Source: PLanc-01 sp034678485
GTDB taxonomy: Bacteria; Planctomycetota; Phycisphaerae; Sedimentisphaerales; Anaerobacaceae
Direction: 5' to 3'
Assembly: GCA_034678485.1 (NCBI GenBank)
Contig: JAXDBU010000084.1
Coordinates: 3,771 to 67,770 of the forward strand
Length of the DNA stretch: 64,000 nt
Shown here: positions 26,848 through 36,163 of the stretch, in pieces
Numbering within the stretch: position 1 is the first letter of the stretch
How the letters are laid out: each line of letters starts with the position of its first letter
Notes under the pieces: model-generated
The model's database searches: none
What the model was told of the DNA's origin: nothing
Seen by the model: the letters and a program-made list of their open reading frames with translations, nothing else
Position numbers and translations under genes: made by a program

Positions 26848-27078
26848 CTCTGTTTGTTAAGTCTGTCTTATCACCTCGTCGGTTCATCCTCAACGCAGAA
26901 ATCCGCGGCCCGGTCCAGGCGCCTGTCCGTGTTGGCGCCGCAAGGCGCTTCTCCGGATGCTCTTGCGGACACGCTGCGAACGGGACGACCGTGATTGCGG
27001 CCAGGTTTTTGGCATTTGGGCTTGTCTTTCCAGCGATTTGTCGTAGAATCAGAGAGCCACACGGCGTGGTGTGCCGTT

Positions 27079-27166
27079 GGAGAGGTGTCCGAGTGGCCTA
27101 AGGAGCGGTCTTGGAAAGGCCGTGTAGGGTTTATCTCTACCGCGGGTTCGAATCCCGCCCTCTCCG
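27079..27166 (+). tRNA. tRNA-Ser (anticodon GGA)
   Basis: 88 nt with acceptor GGAGAGG/CCTCTCC and discriminator G. The anticodon arm CGGTC-TTGGAAA-GGCCG gives anticodon GGA. A long class II variable arm (around 27122-27141) and a T-arm GCGGG-TTCGAAT-CCCGC are present. CCA is not encoded. Several open frames crossing it are artefacts. Confidence 0.97.
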
Positions 27167-27507
27167 TTGCATTCCCTGTTTCCCGGATATGCCACAAGTC
27201 CTTGAACTGCAAGGACTTGGCTCGCCTTGTCGGCGTATGAGGGACGCATCGCACTCTAAGACAACTGCGTCCGACAAATCGTAGCACGTGGGAGGGGCCG
27301 AATCCGAGGATTTCCACCGGTCGTCCTCGGAGACGCTGGGTATGACGCCAACGCCGGTCAGGTTGGCGGCCGTTCGTTGTCTGCGCGTCGTGATGCACCC
27401 CCATTGCAGGCGGATGACTGTGCCCTGTATCGCAGCGCAACGGGCCGGCTCTTCGGGTAGATCAAGTCTCGGCATTGCGAGATTGTCCGGAGAACGGAGC
27501 CGGAACC
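27167..27507. other. Intergenic gap after tRNA-Ser, no gene seen
   Basis: About 340 bp with no convincing coding region. A long open frame on the minus strand crosses the tRNA and has no recognisable domain, so I do not accept it. The region leads into the regulatory sites starting at 27508. Confidence 0.6.
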
Positions 27508-27523
27508 ATTGACACGTGTCAAT
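27508..27523. promoter_or_regulatory. Upstream LacI-type operator (perfect palindrome)
   Basis: ATTGACACGTGTCAAT is a perfect 16-bp palindrome with the central CG typical of LacI-family operators. Its centre lies 98 bp before the centre of the operator at 27607, a spacing that could allow DNA looping. The same core recurs at 36075. The likely binder is the LacI-family regulator at 32179-33228. Confidence 0.75.
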
Positions 27524-27576
27524 GCCGATTGAGGCGTTTCTTGCGGGTTGTCGGGCCCTTCGAGACGGTCCGAACA

Positions 27577-27636
27577 CCAAAAAGCAAAAAAAACGCCAAA
27601 AAGGGGTTGACACGTGTAAACCTCCCGCGTTAATAT
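27577..27636 (+). promoter_or_regulatory. Promoter with overlapping LacI-type operator, upstream of the LamG protein
   Basis: TTGACA (27607-27612, perfect -35), an 18-bp spacer, then TAATAT (27631-27636). The -35 box is part of TTGACACGTGTAAA (27607-27620), the operator with one mismatch. A-tracts at about 27577-27604 directly upstream could act as an UP element. A repressor bound here would occlude RNA polymerase. The transcript would have a leader of about 350 nt before the ATG at 27995. Confidence 0.75.
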
Positions 27637-27994
27637 GGCGATGATACCTGTGCCTGATCGATTCGGCGCACCTGTCCCGCACGGTGTTGGAGTTGACGGG
27701 CAGGGCTTCCCGGTCCTGTGCCTTGCTCGCGGACAGGTGAACCCAGGCCGGAACGGGTGCGGACAGTGTTGGTCGGAGAATGCGAATGACGCCTTTCATG
27801 TGCGAGTAGAGAGAATCCCACTGGCCCCTCCGACAACAGGATTCGACGCTATCGTCGCCCACGCCCATCGGACGGGTGCAATGAACCGGAAGGAAAAGGA
27901 GGTTCTATGATGCACTGAGCGGATGCGTTTCCTGTGGACTCGCCACTGTATTTCTGTGACGCCCCTCTGGAGGGGGCTGGTAGGAGGTTTCAGA
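27637..27994 (+). other. Long 5' leader of the LamG gene
   Basis: About 350 nt between the promoter and the LamG start. It contains an AAGGAGG followed by a three-codon mini-ORF (ATGATGCACTGA at 27907) and a GCCCCT...AGGGGGC inverted repeat at about 27961-27977. I recognise no riboswitch. An open frame of 91 codons (27635-27910) lacks a ribosome site and has no recognisable domain. Confidence 0.45.
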
Positions 27995-30900
27995 ATGAAC
28001 AGACGACTGGTGTGTCTTCTCATGGGGGTGGTTGTATTCGGGTTCTTCTCGCAGGGACAGGCTGCCCAACTGGCTCACCGTTGGAGCTTCAATGGGGACC
28101 TGAAGGACTCGGTAGGGGACAAGAACGCGACGATCGTGGACGGAGGATCCAATGACGCCATTCTATCCGACACGGAAGTCACCCTGACAGGGGGGACCCG
28201 GAGCAATTCGGATTACGTCGATCTGCCGGACCATGTCCTGAGCAGTCTGGGCAGCACCGTCACGATCGAAGTGTGGGCGACACAAATCTCGGTGCAGAAC
28301 TGGTCCCGCGTTTTCGCTTTTGGCAGCGGTACTGCCGAGCACATGTGCATGAGCTGGTGCAAGGGCACCGATCTGAACACCGACCACGTGGAGTATTTCA
28401 CCGCCAACGACAATTCCCGATTGGACAACACGAACGCACCCTACACGCTGGGGGTGCAGTTCCATATTGTGGTTGTGTTCGAGCCGGGTCTGATGAGCTG
28501 GTACACGGCGCGAGCCGACAGCGCCCGGTTGGGAGAGGCCAAGGGGTCGTTCACTATCAGCGACGTGTCGCAGCTCAACGACATCAACTGCTGGCTGGGC
28601 CGTTCCCATTACGAAGACGGCACCGCCAACGCCAGCTACGACGAATTCCGCCTTTGGATCGGCGCCCTGTCGGAAACCGAGCGGGAGGAGCTTCATCAGG
28701 CAGGTCCGGATGCACAACCGCAAACCAGCGTAGCCTACATCATCTCTCCGGGCAACAATGCCGGTGAGGTGTCCGTTGCACAAGACCTTGTTTGGGGAGC
28801 CGGCGCATACGCCGCTTCGCACGACGTGTACTTCGGCACCGTCCGGGGTGATGTGGAGAACGCCAGCCGAGACAATCCGCTGGGCGTGCTGATCAGCCGG
28901 GGGCAGGTTGACACCATGCACGATTTGACCGGCGCACTCGATTACGGCCAGATCTATTACTGGCGCATCGATGAGGTCAATCCGCTTCCCGACGAGACGA
29001 TCTTCAAGGGCGACGTCTGGACCTTCACCACGGAATTGTATGCCTATCCCATCGAGGGCGTCATCGCGACAAGCAACGCCACCTCGGACGCAAACTCCGA
29101 CCCGGAGAAAACCGTGGACGGGTCCGGCCTGAACGACAGCGACCAGCACTCAACGCTGGACACCGACATGTGGGCCGGCACGACGGGCGGCGCCGAGCCG
29201 GTCTGGATCCAATATGAGTTCGACAGAGTCCACAAACTGCATGAGCTGTGGGTCTGGAATTACAACCTGGCGTTGGAGTCCATGTTCGGACTGGGATTCA
29301 AAGACGTCGCCGTTGAGTATTCGACCGATAGGACGGAGTGGACAACCCTCGGGGACTTCCCATTTGTCCAGGCTACAGGCAAGGCGAGCTACAAGGCCAA
29401 CACGGTGGTCGATTTCAACGGGGCAGCGGCCCGGTACGTTCGTCTAACGGCGAAAAGTGCCTACGGCACAACGGGCACGTGCGGCCTGAGCGAGGTCCGC
29501 TTCTACTACGTGCCGGTCCTGGCCAGGCAGCCGCAGCCGGAAGCCGACGCGGTGGACGTGAGCGTCAATACGATCCTGGATTGGCGCGCCGGTCGGGAAG
29601 CTGCCTCGCATCAGGTGTATCTGGGAACGGATGCAGACGATCTGGCCCTCGCCGGCACCGTCACCGATAGCGAATACGATCCGGGCACCCTCGACCTGGG
29701 CACCCCGTATTACTGGAAGATCGTCGAGGTCAACGACGCCGAAACACCCAGCACCTGGGAAGGCGGTGTCTGGAGTTTCACTACCGAAGAATATAAGTCG
29801 ATCGACAACTTCGAGAGCTACAACAACAGCGACAATCTCATCTACGAGACCTGGTACGACGGCTTCGGAGGTGATACATCGCTTGGCGGCTCCATGGCGG
29901 GATACATTGACACTCCTTTCATGGAGACGGGTATCGTCAGAAGCGACCGTCAATCCATGCCTTTTGCCTACGACAACGACGGCGGCTTCGTAAACGTCAA
30001 TGGCGTGGCCAGTTCGCCGACGTTCTCGGAAGTGGTGTGCGAGTTCGACTCGACCCAGGATTGGACGGCAGCCGGAGCCGAGACGCTCGTGCTGTATTTC
30101 TGCGGCTGTCTCGACAATGACGCCGCCCAGTTGTATCTCAAGGTCAACAGCATCCCGGTAGACTACGACGGCGGCGCCACCCAGCTTCAGGCGCCTGTCT
30201 GGAAGCAGTGGAGCGTGGACCTCGCGTCTCTGGGAAGCGCCGCGACGAAGGTCAGGACGCTGACCATTGGCGTCTCCGGCGGGGGCTCCGGCCTGCTGTA
30301 CATCGACGACATCCGACTGTATCGCACGGCGCCGTCCACGCCGGAACCGGCGGTCGATCCCGGTACGGGCGATCTGGTCGCTCGCTACACGTTCGAGAAC
30401 AACCTGACGGATGTCACCGGCAATGGGCACGACGGCTCGTCACCCTGGGCGATGACCTATGTCGAGGGGCCGGGCGACTACGGCCAGGCCGTCAGCTTCA
30501 ACGGTCAGGGGGATTACGTCGACCTGGCCATCGGTTCGCTCGTGCCCACGCTGGCGGACTGCACCATTGCGACCCTGGTGAACTTCACGAACAACGGGAA
30601 TGCCTGGCAGCGAATCTTCGATTTCGGCAACGGCAGCTCGAGCAGCTACATGCTGCTGTGTCCGTGTTCGAGCACGAGCGGCCCAATCTGGTTTGCCATC
30701 ACGACGTCCGGCGGTGGCGGCGAGTCCGTGGTCACCACCGACTCCACCCTGCCGACGGGCTGGCACCATGTAGCTGTGGTGATCGTCAGCGCCGGCAAGA
30801 CGGTACAGATCTACGTGGACGGCCAGCTGGCGGCAGAAGGGCCGACGGCCACCTTGCCGACCGATCTCGGGACGACCGCGCAGAACTGGCTCGGCCGGTC

Positions 30901-31006
30901 CCAGTATGAGGTGGACGAGTACTTTGAAGGTTCGCTCGACGACTTCCGCATCTACCGCCGTGCCTTGTCCGGCCCGGAGATTCGATATCTGGTTGGCGAC
31001 CGGTAG
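27995..31006 (+). CDS. Large exported LamG / F5-8C multidomain carbohydrate-binding protein
   Basis: 1003 residues; ATG 27995 with AGGAGG at 7-bp spacing. A signal peptide ('RRLVCLLMGVVVFGFFSQGQA') is followed by a LamG/concanavalin domain (~25-230), a fibronectin-like 'SHDVYFGT...YYWRIDEVN' repeat (~245-345), an F5/8C discoidin-like domain (~350-510), a second fibronectin-like repeat with 'SHQVYLGT...YYWKIVEVN' (~515-600), a jelly-roll segment (~605-775) and a C-terminal LamG domain (~790-1000). No catalytic residues are evident. It probably binds glycans at the cell surface. Its promoter carries the LacI-type operator, so it should be co-induced with the ABC/GRE operon. Confidence 0.85.
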   Translation: MNRRLVCLLMGVVVFGFFSQGQAAQLAHRWSFNGDLKDSVGDKNATIVDGGSNDAILSDTEVTLTGGTRSNSDYVDLPDHVLSSLGSTVTIEVWATQISVQNWSRVFAFGSGTAEHMCMSWCKGTDLNTDHVEYFTANDNSRLDNTNAPYTLGVQFHIVVVFEPGLMSWYTARADSARLGEAKGSFTISDVSQLNDINCWLGRSHYEDGTANASYDEFRLWIGALSETEREELHQAGPDAQPQTSVAYIISPGNNAGEVSVAQDLVWGAGAYAASHDVYFGTVRGDVENASRDNPLGVLISRGQVDTMHDLTGALDYGQIYYWRIDEVNPLPDETIFKGDVWTFTTELYAYPIEGVIATSNATSDANSDPEKTVDGSGLNDSDQHSTLDTDMWAGTTGGAEPVWIQYEFDRVHKLHELWVWNYNLALESMFGLGFKDVAVEYSTDRTEWTTLGDFPFVQATGKASYKANTVVDFNGAAARYVRLTAKSAYGTTGTCGLSEVRFYYVPVLARQPQPEADAVDVSVNTILDWRAGREAASHQVYLGTDADDLALAGTVTDSEYDPGTLDLGTPYYWKIVEVNDAETPSTWEGGVWSFTTEEYKSIDNFESYNNSDNLIYETWYDGFGGDTSLGGSMAGYIDTPFMETGIVRSDRQSMPFAYDNDGGFVNVNGVASSPTFSEVVCEFDSTQDWTAAGAETLVLYFCGCLDNDAAQLYLKVNSIPVDYDGGATQLQAPVWKQWSVDLASLGSAATKVRTLTIGVSGGGSGLLYIDDIRLYRTAPSTPEPAVDPGTGDLVARYTFENNLTDVTGNGHDGSSPWAMTYVEGPGDYGQAVSFNGQGDYVDLAIGSLVPTLADCTIATLVNFTNNGNAWQRIFDFGNGSSSSYMLLCPCSSTSGPIWFAITTSGGGGESVVTTDSTLPTGWHHVAVVIVSAGKTVQIYVDGQLAAEGPTATLPTDLGTTAQNWLGRSQYEVDEYFEGSLDDFRIYRRALSGPEIRYLVGDR

Positions 31007-31070
31007 CAGGGTGAATTCTCTGATTCAAGCCGGAGCGGATCGACGGCTGGAATCCGCAGGGGCTCAGACA

Positions 31071-31105
31071 CGTGTAGCTTCGCCGCGCGTCGGCGAAGCT
31101 GCACG
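31071..31105. repeat. Perfect long hairpin between LamG and prepilin-like genes
   Basis: Arms 31071-31085 and 31091-31105 pair over 15 bp with one T-G wobble and a 5-nt loop. There is no T-run, so it is not a classical terminator. It could stabilise the upstream mRNA end or attenuate read-through into the next gene. The left arm overlaps GACACGTGT (31067-31075), a partial match to the LacI-type operator. Confidence 0.65.
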
Positions 31106-31182
31106 CGGCCTGGGCGCGGCGCCGGGCTTCAGACCGTCCGGCAAATCGGCGCCACAGCAGATTATGGAAGGAAGACAGGATC

Positions 31183-31956
31183 ATGCAAAGAAAAGCATTT
31201 ACGCTCATCGAGTTGCTGGTCGTCATCGCCGTCATAGCGGTTCTGATGAGCATTCTTCTGCCCGCCCTGGGTCGGGCCAGAGAACAGGCGAGGGTCCAAT
31301 CCTGCGCGTCGCGGGTGCGTCAGCATGTGCTGGCGCTGACCATGTACGCGGATGACAACAGCTCGAAACTGCCGCTGCCGCTGACCGCCGGCAATTGGCT
31401 GTGGGACATGGGGACCAACACGGTCAACTACATGCTCAAAACCGGCCTGACGCGGGAAATGTTCTATTGCCCGTCGAATGCGATCCAGCAGAAGTACAAC
31501 GATCATTTCTGGACGTACGGTGTCACCGGGCAATGGGACGGTACGCAATTCGTCAATACGGCCCAGACGGACTTCATCGTCTCCGGGTACTGCTATGTCA
31601 TGGAAGTCGCCGGGACCACCAAGCGGGCCAAGATCAAGACCTACCCCAACGATGGGGATATCGGAGTGAGCAAGATCTGGTGCAAGACCAGCGTGGAGAA
31701 GAACCCCGGTTTGAGGGAACTGACCATTGACGCCACGCTGGCGGAGGCGGATTCCGCGACCCAGCACGGCTATGATTTCGGAATGATCAAGTCGGGTGGC
31801 TCCTGGAGCGAAGGCGGATTCGTCGACCAGACCAGCCATCTCAAGACGGACGAGGAACCGCGAGGCGGGAACATCGGCTTCCTGGACGGCCACGTCGCGT
31901 GGCGACCCTGGAGTGAGATGAGAAACCGGTACGGCGCCATAACTTTCTGGTGGTGA
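31183..31956 (+). CDS. Prepilin-like (type II pseudopilin-type) protein with C-terminal FLDGHV motif
   Basis: 257 residues. N-terminus 'MQRKAFTLIELLVVIAVIAVLMSILLPAL' is a prepilin peptidase leader plus the hydrophobic stalk helix (given here as two parts: leader up to 'AFTLIELL', then the helix). The globular part ends with 'GNIGFLDGHVAW', the H-x9-DG-type signature of pseudopilin-like families greatly expanded in Planctomycetota. It should be processed at the 'A-F' site and held in the membrane or assembled. It follows the LamG gene by 176 bp and may share its transcript. Confidence 0.85.
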   Translation: MQRKAFTLIELLVVIAVIAVLMSILLPALGRAREQARVQSCASRVRQHVLALTMYADDNSSKLPLPLTAGNWLWDMGTNTVNYMLKTGLTREMFYCPSNAIQQKYNDHFWTYGVTGQWDGTQFVNTAQTDFIVSGYCYVMEVAGTTKRAKIKTYPNDGDIGVSKIWCKTSVEKNPGLRELTIDATLAEADSATQHGYDFGMIKSGGSWSEGGFVDQTSHLKTDEEPRGGNIGFLDGHVAWRPWSEMRNRYGAITFWW

Positions 31957-32178
31957 AAAGGAGGATTTCCACGGCCGTCTCACACGCGTCGCGTTGCATT
32001 GTACCGGGGGCCTTGGTTCCGGGATTCCAGACGATTGTTGGGGACTTCGAGACGTTATTCTCGGGAAAGGAATCTGGACTTGTGGTAAGCGGGTGCATAT
32101 AAATGGATCTCATACGGGCCGGGAAACATCCGGTGGTATCGGGTCCGGCTTCATGGTGGGATACGAGGGATTCATAGC

Positions 32179-33228
32179 ATGACCCGCAGGTCAAAAAAAA
32201 CTGAGACGCGTATGCGTGACGTAGTGACCATGGGGGAGGTGGCGCAAAGAGCAGGGTTTTCCCGTTACACCGTGTCGAAGGTCCTCAATGGCAATCTGAC
32301 CGTCGCGGAGGATACGCGAAAACGCGTCCTCCAAGTGTGCAAGGACTTGAACTACGCCCCGAACCCCCATGCAGTGAGCCTGGTGCGCAAGCATTCGAGC
32401 ACGATCGGGATGATTGTGACCTATATCACGGACCCGTTTTATGGCGAGATCATTCGAGCAGCAGAATATGAAGCGGCCTCTCGGGGTCTCCAACTGCTCG
32501 TCCAGTGTTCCTACGGGGACGCGGAAAAGGAAAAGCAGATCATCGAGACCCTTCGCATCCTGCGCGTCTGCGGCGTAGTGATCGCACCGGTGGTGCCCAA
32601 AGCCAATCGCAGGCTTCTCAATGAGCTGGAAACACTGCTGCCGGTGGTCTATATCGATCGATACCTCAAACAGCAGAGCAACTTTGTGATGAACGACAAC
32701 ATCGCCAGTTCCCGAATGCTCGTCGAGCGTCTGATCTCGCGCGGCGTGGCGCCGGCCTATCTGGGCAGCTCGCACGGCCTCCAGAACGTGGCCGCCTGCC
32801 AACGCGAACAGGGGTACTCGGAAACCATGTGGCGGTTTCGCGAGAAGCCCGTTCTGGTGCCGCTGCTCGTGGGCATGGGCGGCGAAGATACCGCCCGGTT
32901 CGGCTACGACAACATGACCGCCTGGCTCAAACAGGGAGCCAGACCGTCGGGGTTGTTCTGTGCCACGGACAGCCTGGCATTGGGCGCGATGAAGGCCTTG
33001 TACGAGGTGGGCCTGGAGCCGGGAAAGGACGTGCTCGTGGCAGGTCACGACGACCTGGGTTTCAGCGCCTACACGCGGCCTTCGATCACGACTGCTCGGC
33101 AACCGAAAGAACAAATCGGACGTGCGGCGGTACAAATCGTGGCCGACCAGATCGAGGGGGAAACCGAACGCGACAAGCCCGTTCAGCGAACGTTTCCATC
33201 CGAACTCATCATTCGGGAATCGGCCTGA
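32179..33228 (+). CDS. LacI-family transcriptional regulator
   Basis: 349 residues. The helix-turn-helix 'TMGEVAQRAGFSRYTVSKVL' is followed by the hinge helix region 'YAPNPHAVSLVRKHS'. The periplasmic-binding-type sensor domain runs 'TIGMIVTYITDPFYGEII' to 'GHDDLGFSAYTRPSITT'. LacI members bind near-palindromic sites with a central CG, exactly the form of TTGACACGTGTCAA found at 27508, 27607 and 36075. Its own 220-bp upstream region lacks a good copy, so it is probably not autoregulated through that site. The effector is probably a sugar moved by the ABC system downstream. Confidence 0.92.
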   Translation: MTRRSKKTETRMRDVVTMGEVAQRAGFSRYTVSKVLNGNLTVAEDTRKRVLQVCKDLNYAPNPHAVSLVRKHSSTIGMIVTYITDPFYGEIIRAAEYEAASRGLQLLVQCSYGDAEKEKQIIETLRILRVCGVVIAPVVPKANRRLLNELETLLPVVYIDRYLKQQSNFVMNDNIASSRMLVERLISRGVAPAYLGSSHGLQNVAACQREQGYSETMWRFREKPVLVPLLVGMGGEDTARFGYDNMTAWLKQGARPSGLFCATDSLALGAMKALYEVGLEPGKDVLVAGHDDLGFSAYTRPSITTARQPKEQIGRAAVQIVADQIEGETERDKPVQRTFPSELIIRESA

Positions 33229-33254
33229 GACAATCTCTGGAAAGTCGGAGTACC

Positions 33255-35792
33255 ATGGTGCAGACAACATGTCGCCGCGAGGGCGAGGGAATAGGAACCA
33301 GCTTCAGTTCGGTCGGCGTCTTGATTGTGACACTCCTGCCGGCGTGGTCGGTTCGTGCCAACGACGTTCACGTCCTGGAGGCGATCCCCATCCGGCAGGT
33401 CCAGGTGACCGACGAGTTCTGGGCTCCCAAGCTGAAACTCTGGAGCGAGAAGACGGTCCGCGACGTCCTCGACAAGTTCGAGAGGACCGGCGCGTTTCGG
33501 AATTTCGACCGTGTCGCGGGTGTCGAGAAGGGCCGTCACGAGGGGCCGCCATGGTATGACGGACTGGTCTACGAGACAATCCGAGGCGCATCGGATTTCC
33601 TGATCTCCCATCCGGATCAAGACCTGCAAGCGAGACTGGACGGCTACATCCAACGAATCGCTGCGGCACAGCAGAGGAGTTCGGACGGATACCTCCTGAC
33701 CTACACCCAACTCGATGAGCCCGGGCATCGCTGGGGTCTGAACGGCGGATATCAGCGTTGGCAGCACGAGCTGTACGACGCCGGAGCGTTGGTTGAAGCG
33801 GGAGTCCACCACTACCAGGCGACCGGCAAAACGCAGTTGCTCGAAGTGGCCGTTCGGTTCGCCAACCATGTCTGTGACCTCATCGGGCCTGCGCCCAAGA
33901 TGAGCGTTGTGCCAAGTCACTCGCTCCCGGAAGAGGCGTTCGTCGAGCTGTACGTGCTCTTCCGCGAAGACGCGTCCTTGAAGAAAGCGCTGCCTGTTCC
34001 CGTGGACGAGATTCGATACCTGAACCTGGCGGAATACTGGCTGGAGAGCCGCGGACATCATTGCGGGATGCCCACCTCGGAGCAATGGGCGGAAGCCGAG
34101 CCGGAGTGCCAGGCGTGGATTCGCGAACAACAGTACCTGGGCAAAGGTCGTCCCTCCTGGGGAGATTACGCACAGGATCACAAGCCGGTCTTCGAACAGG
34201 AGACCCTCGAGGGACATGCCGTTCGCGCGACGCTGCTATGCACGGGCCTGAGCGCCGCGGCCCGAGTCAACGGGAGGGAGGCCTATGCACAGGCCGCCCG
34301 TCGGCTCTGGGACAACATGGCAGGCCGCCGGATGCACGTCACCGGAGGAGTGGGGGCCTTCTGGAAGGATGAGAAATTCGCGCCGGACTATGTGCTGCCG
34401 AACGATGCGTATCTGGAGACCTGTGCGGCGGTCGGCGCCGGCTTCTTTCACAGGAACATGAATCTGCTGTCCGGCCGGGCGTCCTGCGTGGATGAGCTGG
34501 AACGCGTGCTGTACAACCACGTGCTCAACAGCGTGTCGCTGGCGGGGGATCGGTACACCTATCAGAACCCCCTGAACCACGCCGGGGCGCCTCGTTGGGA
34601 GTGGCATGGATGTCCGTGTTGTCCGCCCATGTTTCTCAAGATCGCGTCCGCGCTGCCGGGGTATATCTACGCTCGGGACAACGAGGGCGTCTATGTGAAC
34701 CTGTTTGTGGGCAGCAAGGTGCAACTGGACTGGAGCGGAACGAAGATCGCTCTGACCCAGACGACCGCCTATCCCTGGGAAGGGCGGGTGACCGTCGCCG
34801 TCGATCCGGAAGGCCCGGCGACGTTCACGGCGTTCGTTCGCGTGCCGGGATGGGCCCAGGGGCAGGAGAATCCGTTCGGGTTGTACCATTCCGACCTTTC
34901 GTCGGCGCCCGTGGCTGTGAAGGTCAATGACCAATCGCTGGACGAGCTGAAACTGGTTCGCGGCTACGCGGCGATCAGGCGTCTCTGGAAGAAAGGGGAT
35001 ACGATCACGCTCGATCTGTCCATGTCCGTGCGGCGGGTCCGCGCCCATCCGAAGGTGCAAGCCGATCTGGGACGGGTCGTTCTCCTGTCGGGTCCCTTGG
35101 TCTACTGTCTGGAAGAGATCGACAATCCCCGGCAGGCGTCGTATTACCTCCGTCCCGATTCCGAGCTTTCCCTCGTCCACAAGCCGGGTCTCCTGGGCGG
35201 CATAAACGTGGTGGAGGGCCAGGCGTCCAGTCGGCAGGCAGAGGCAGGTCCCAGGCCGGTCCGCTTGACCGCGATCCCTTTCTATTGCCAGGGCAATCGG
35301 GCTCCGCGTTCTCGCGTCGATACATGGATCGCAGAGAACGAGGATCTGGCTGTCTGTCTGGGGATGACCTCGGACTTCACCGCGACGTGTTCGCACTGTT
35401 TCGATCGAGACACCGTCGGCGCGCTGAACGACGGAATCGAACCGTCCAATTCGAACGACCATTCCATTCCTCGTCACACTTGGTGGGACCACAAGGGTGG
35501 CGCCGAGTGGGTCCAGTATGATTTCGGCATGCCCCGTCGCGTTTCGTCGTCAGCGGTTTGCTGGTGGGACGATCGTCCGGCCGGCGGACAGTGCGCGGCG
35601 CCGCGATCGTGGCGCCTGTTATACTGGGAGAACGACCGCTGGGTCGAGGTCCGGGGCGGCGCCCCCGGTGGCGTGGAACAGGATCGGTTCAACGAGATCC
35701 ATTTCGACGCGGTGGAGACCACCGCTCTGCGTATCGAAGCGCAGCTCCAGGAGGGGTATTCCGCCGGGGTCCTGGAGTGGAAGGTGCAGTAG
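33255..35792 (+). CDS. GH127-like beta-L-arabinofuranosidase, exported
   Basis: 845 residues with an N-terminal signal-type segment ('GVLIVTLLPAWSVRA'). The catalytic (alpha/alpha)6 barrel contains 'YETCAA'-like 'YLETCAAVGAGFF' with the metal-ligand glutamate, and 'HGCPCCPPMFLKIA', matching the C-C-P-P motif whose cysteine is the nucleophile in GH127. The fifth motif position is M instead of the common N. The C-terminal ~150 residues look like an F5/8C-type binding domain ('GGAEWVQYDFGMPRRVSS'). It lies 26 bp after the LacI regulator on the same strand and probably shares its transcript. Confidence 0.85.
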   Translation: MVQTTCRREGEGIGTSFSSVGVLIVTLLPAWSVRANDVHVLEAIPIRQVQVTDEFWAPKLKLWSEKTVRDVLDKFERTGAFRNFDRVAGVEKGRHEGPPWYDGLVYETIRGASDFLISHPDQDLQARLDGYIQRIAAAQQRSSDGYLLTYTQLDEPGHRWGLNGGYQRWQHELYDAGALVEAGVHHYQATGKTQLLEVAVRFANHVCDLIGPAPKMSVVPSHSLPEEAFVELYVLFREDASLKKALPVPVDEIRYLNLAEYWLESRGHHCGMPTSEQWAEAEPECQAWIREQQYLGKGRPSWGDYAQDHKPVFEQETLEGHAVRATLLCTGLSAAARVNGREAYAQAARRLWDNMAGRRMHVTGGVGAFWKDEKFAPDYVLPNDAYLETCAAVGAGFFHRNMNLLSGRASCVDELERVLYNHVLNSVSLAGDRYTYQNPLNHAGAPRWEWHGCPCCPPMFLKIASALPGYIYARDNEGVYVNLFVGSKVQLDWSGTKIALTQTTAYPWEGRVTVAVDPEGPATFTAFVRVPGWAQGQENPFGLYHSDLSSAPVAVKVNDQSLDELKLVRGYAAIRRLWKKGDTITLDLSMSVRRVRAHPKVQADLGRVVLLSGPLVYCLEEIDNPRQASYYLRPDSELSLVHKPGLLGGINVVEGQASSRQAEAGPRPVRLTAIPFYCQGNRAPRSRVDTWIAENEDLAVCLGMTSDFTATCSHCFDRDTVGALNDGIEPSNSNDHSIPRHTWWDHKGGAEWVQYDFGMPRRVSSSAVCWWDDRPAGGQCAAPRSWRLLYWENDRWVEVRGGAPGGVEQDRFNEIHFDAVETTALRIEAQLQEGYSAGVLEWKVQ

Positions 35793-35868
35793 TCCGGACC
35801 ACAGGGTGCGTTTCACGTTGGCAGGCAGCTTTTGGTTTGCTCTGAACTGCGTCGTTCGACGTTGACTT

Positions 35869-35954
35869 TGTCACTCCCGCGCAGGCGGGAATCCATTGTC
35901 CATGATGAGCCGGCTCCTGCGGCTCCTGAATTCCTGCTTGGCGCAGGAATGACA
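35869..35954. repeat. Small MITE-like inverted-repeat element
   Basis: An 86-bp unit bounded by TGTCA and TGACA. The left arm has CCCGCGCAGGCGGG and the right arm TTCCTG...CAGGAA, so the two ends can fold back. It belongs to the same TTCCCGC-type repeat family seen near 14347. It fills part of the 370-bp gap between the GH127 gene and the ABC operon; the rest of that gap holds the operator-promoter. Confidence 0.55.
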
Positions 35955-36074
35955 GGGTCGATTCGCAAGGCGTGAGCGCATCGACCTACAGACACGAATC
36001 GGACGCCGGGCCGAGGCGCACGCGCCGAGGGTGGGAATTGCGGATGAGAATCGTGAATGGTGTGAAGTCGGGGG

Positions 36075-36103
36075 TTGACACGTGTCAAGGAACGTGGTAT
36101 CCT
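36075..36103 (+). promoter_or_regulatory. Promoter of the ABC/GRE operon with overlapping LacI-type operator
   Basis: TTGACA (36075-36080), a 17-bp spacer and TATCCT (36098-36103). The -35 is embedded in the perfect palindrome TTGACACGTGTCAA (36075-36088). This is the same core as at 27508, with a layout that allows direct repression. Transcription would start near 36110, about 55 nt before the binding-protein start. Confidence 0.8.
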
Positions 36104-36163
36104 GATGTCGTGGTCGCTCGATTTCAGATGGACCGAAACCGAAGGTTGAAGATGAGGTGCAGC

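Noticed and set aside
27137..27868. A 243-codon open frame on the minus strand across the tRNA-Ser gene
   Set aside because: It reads through a tRNA and both LacI-type operators, and its 'GRDSNPR'-type end is a known artefact of reading tRNA-Ser backwards.
27637..27994. Riboswitch in the long leader of the LamG gene
   Set aside because: No conserved riboswitch core could be recognised; only a short inverted repeat and a mini-ORF are visible.
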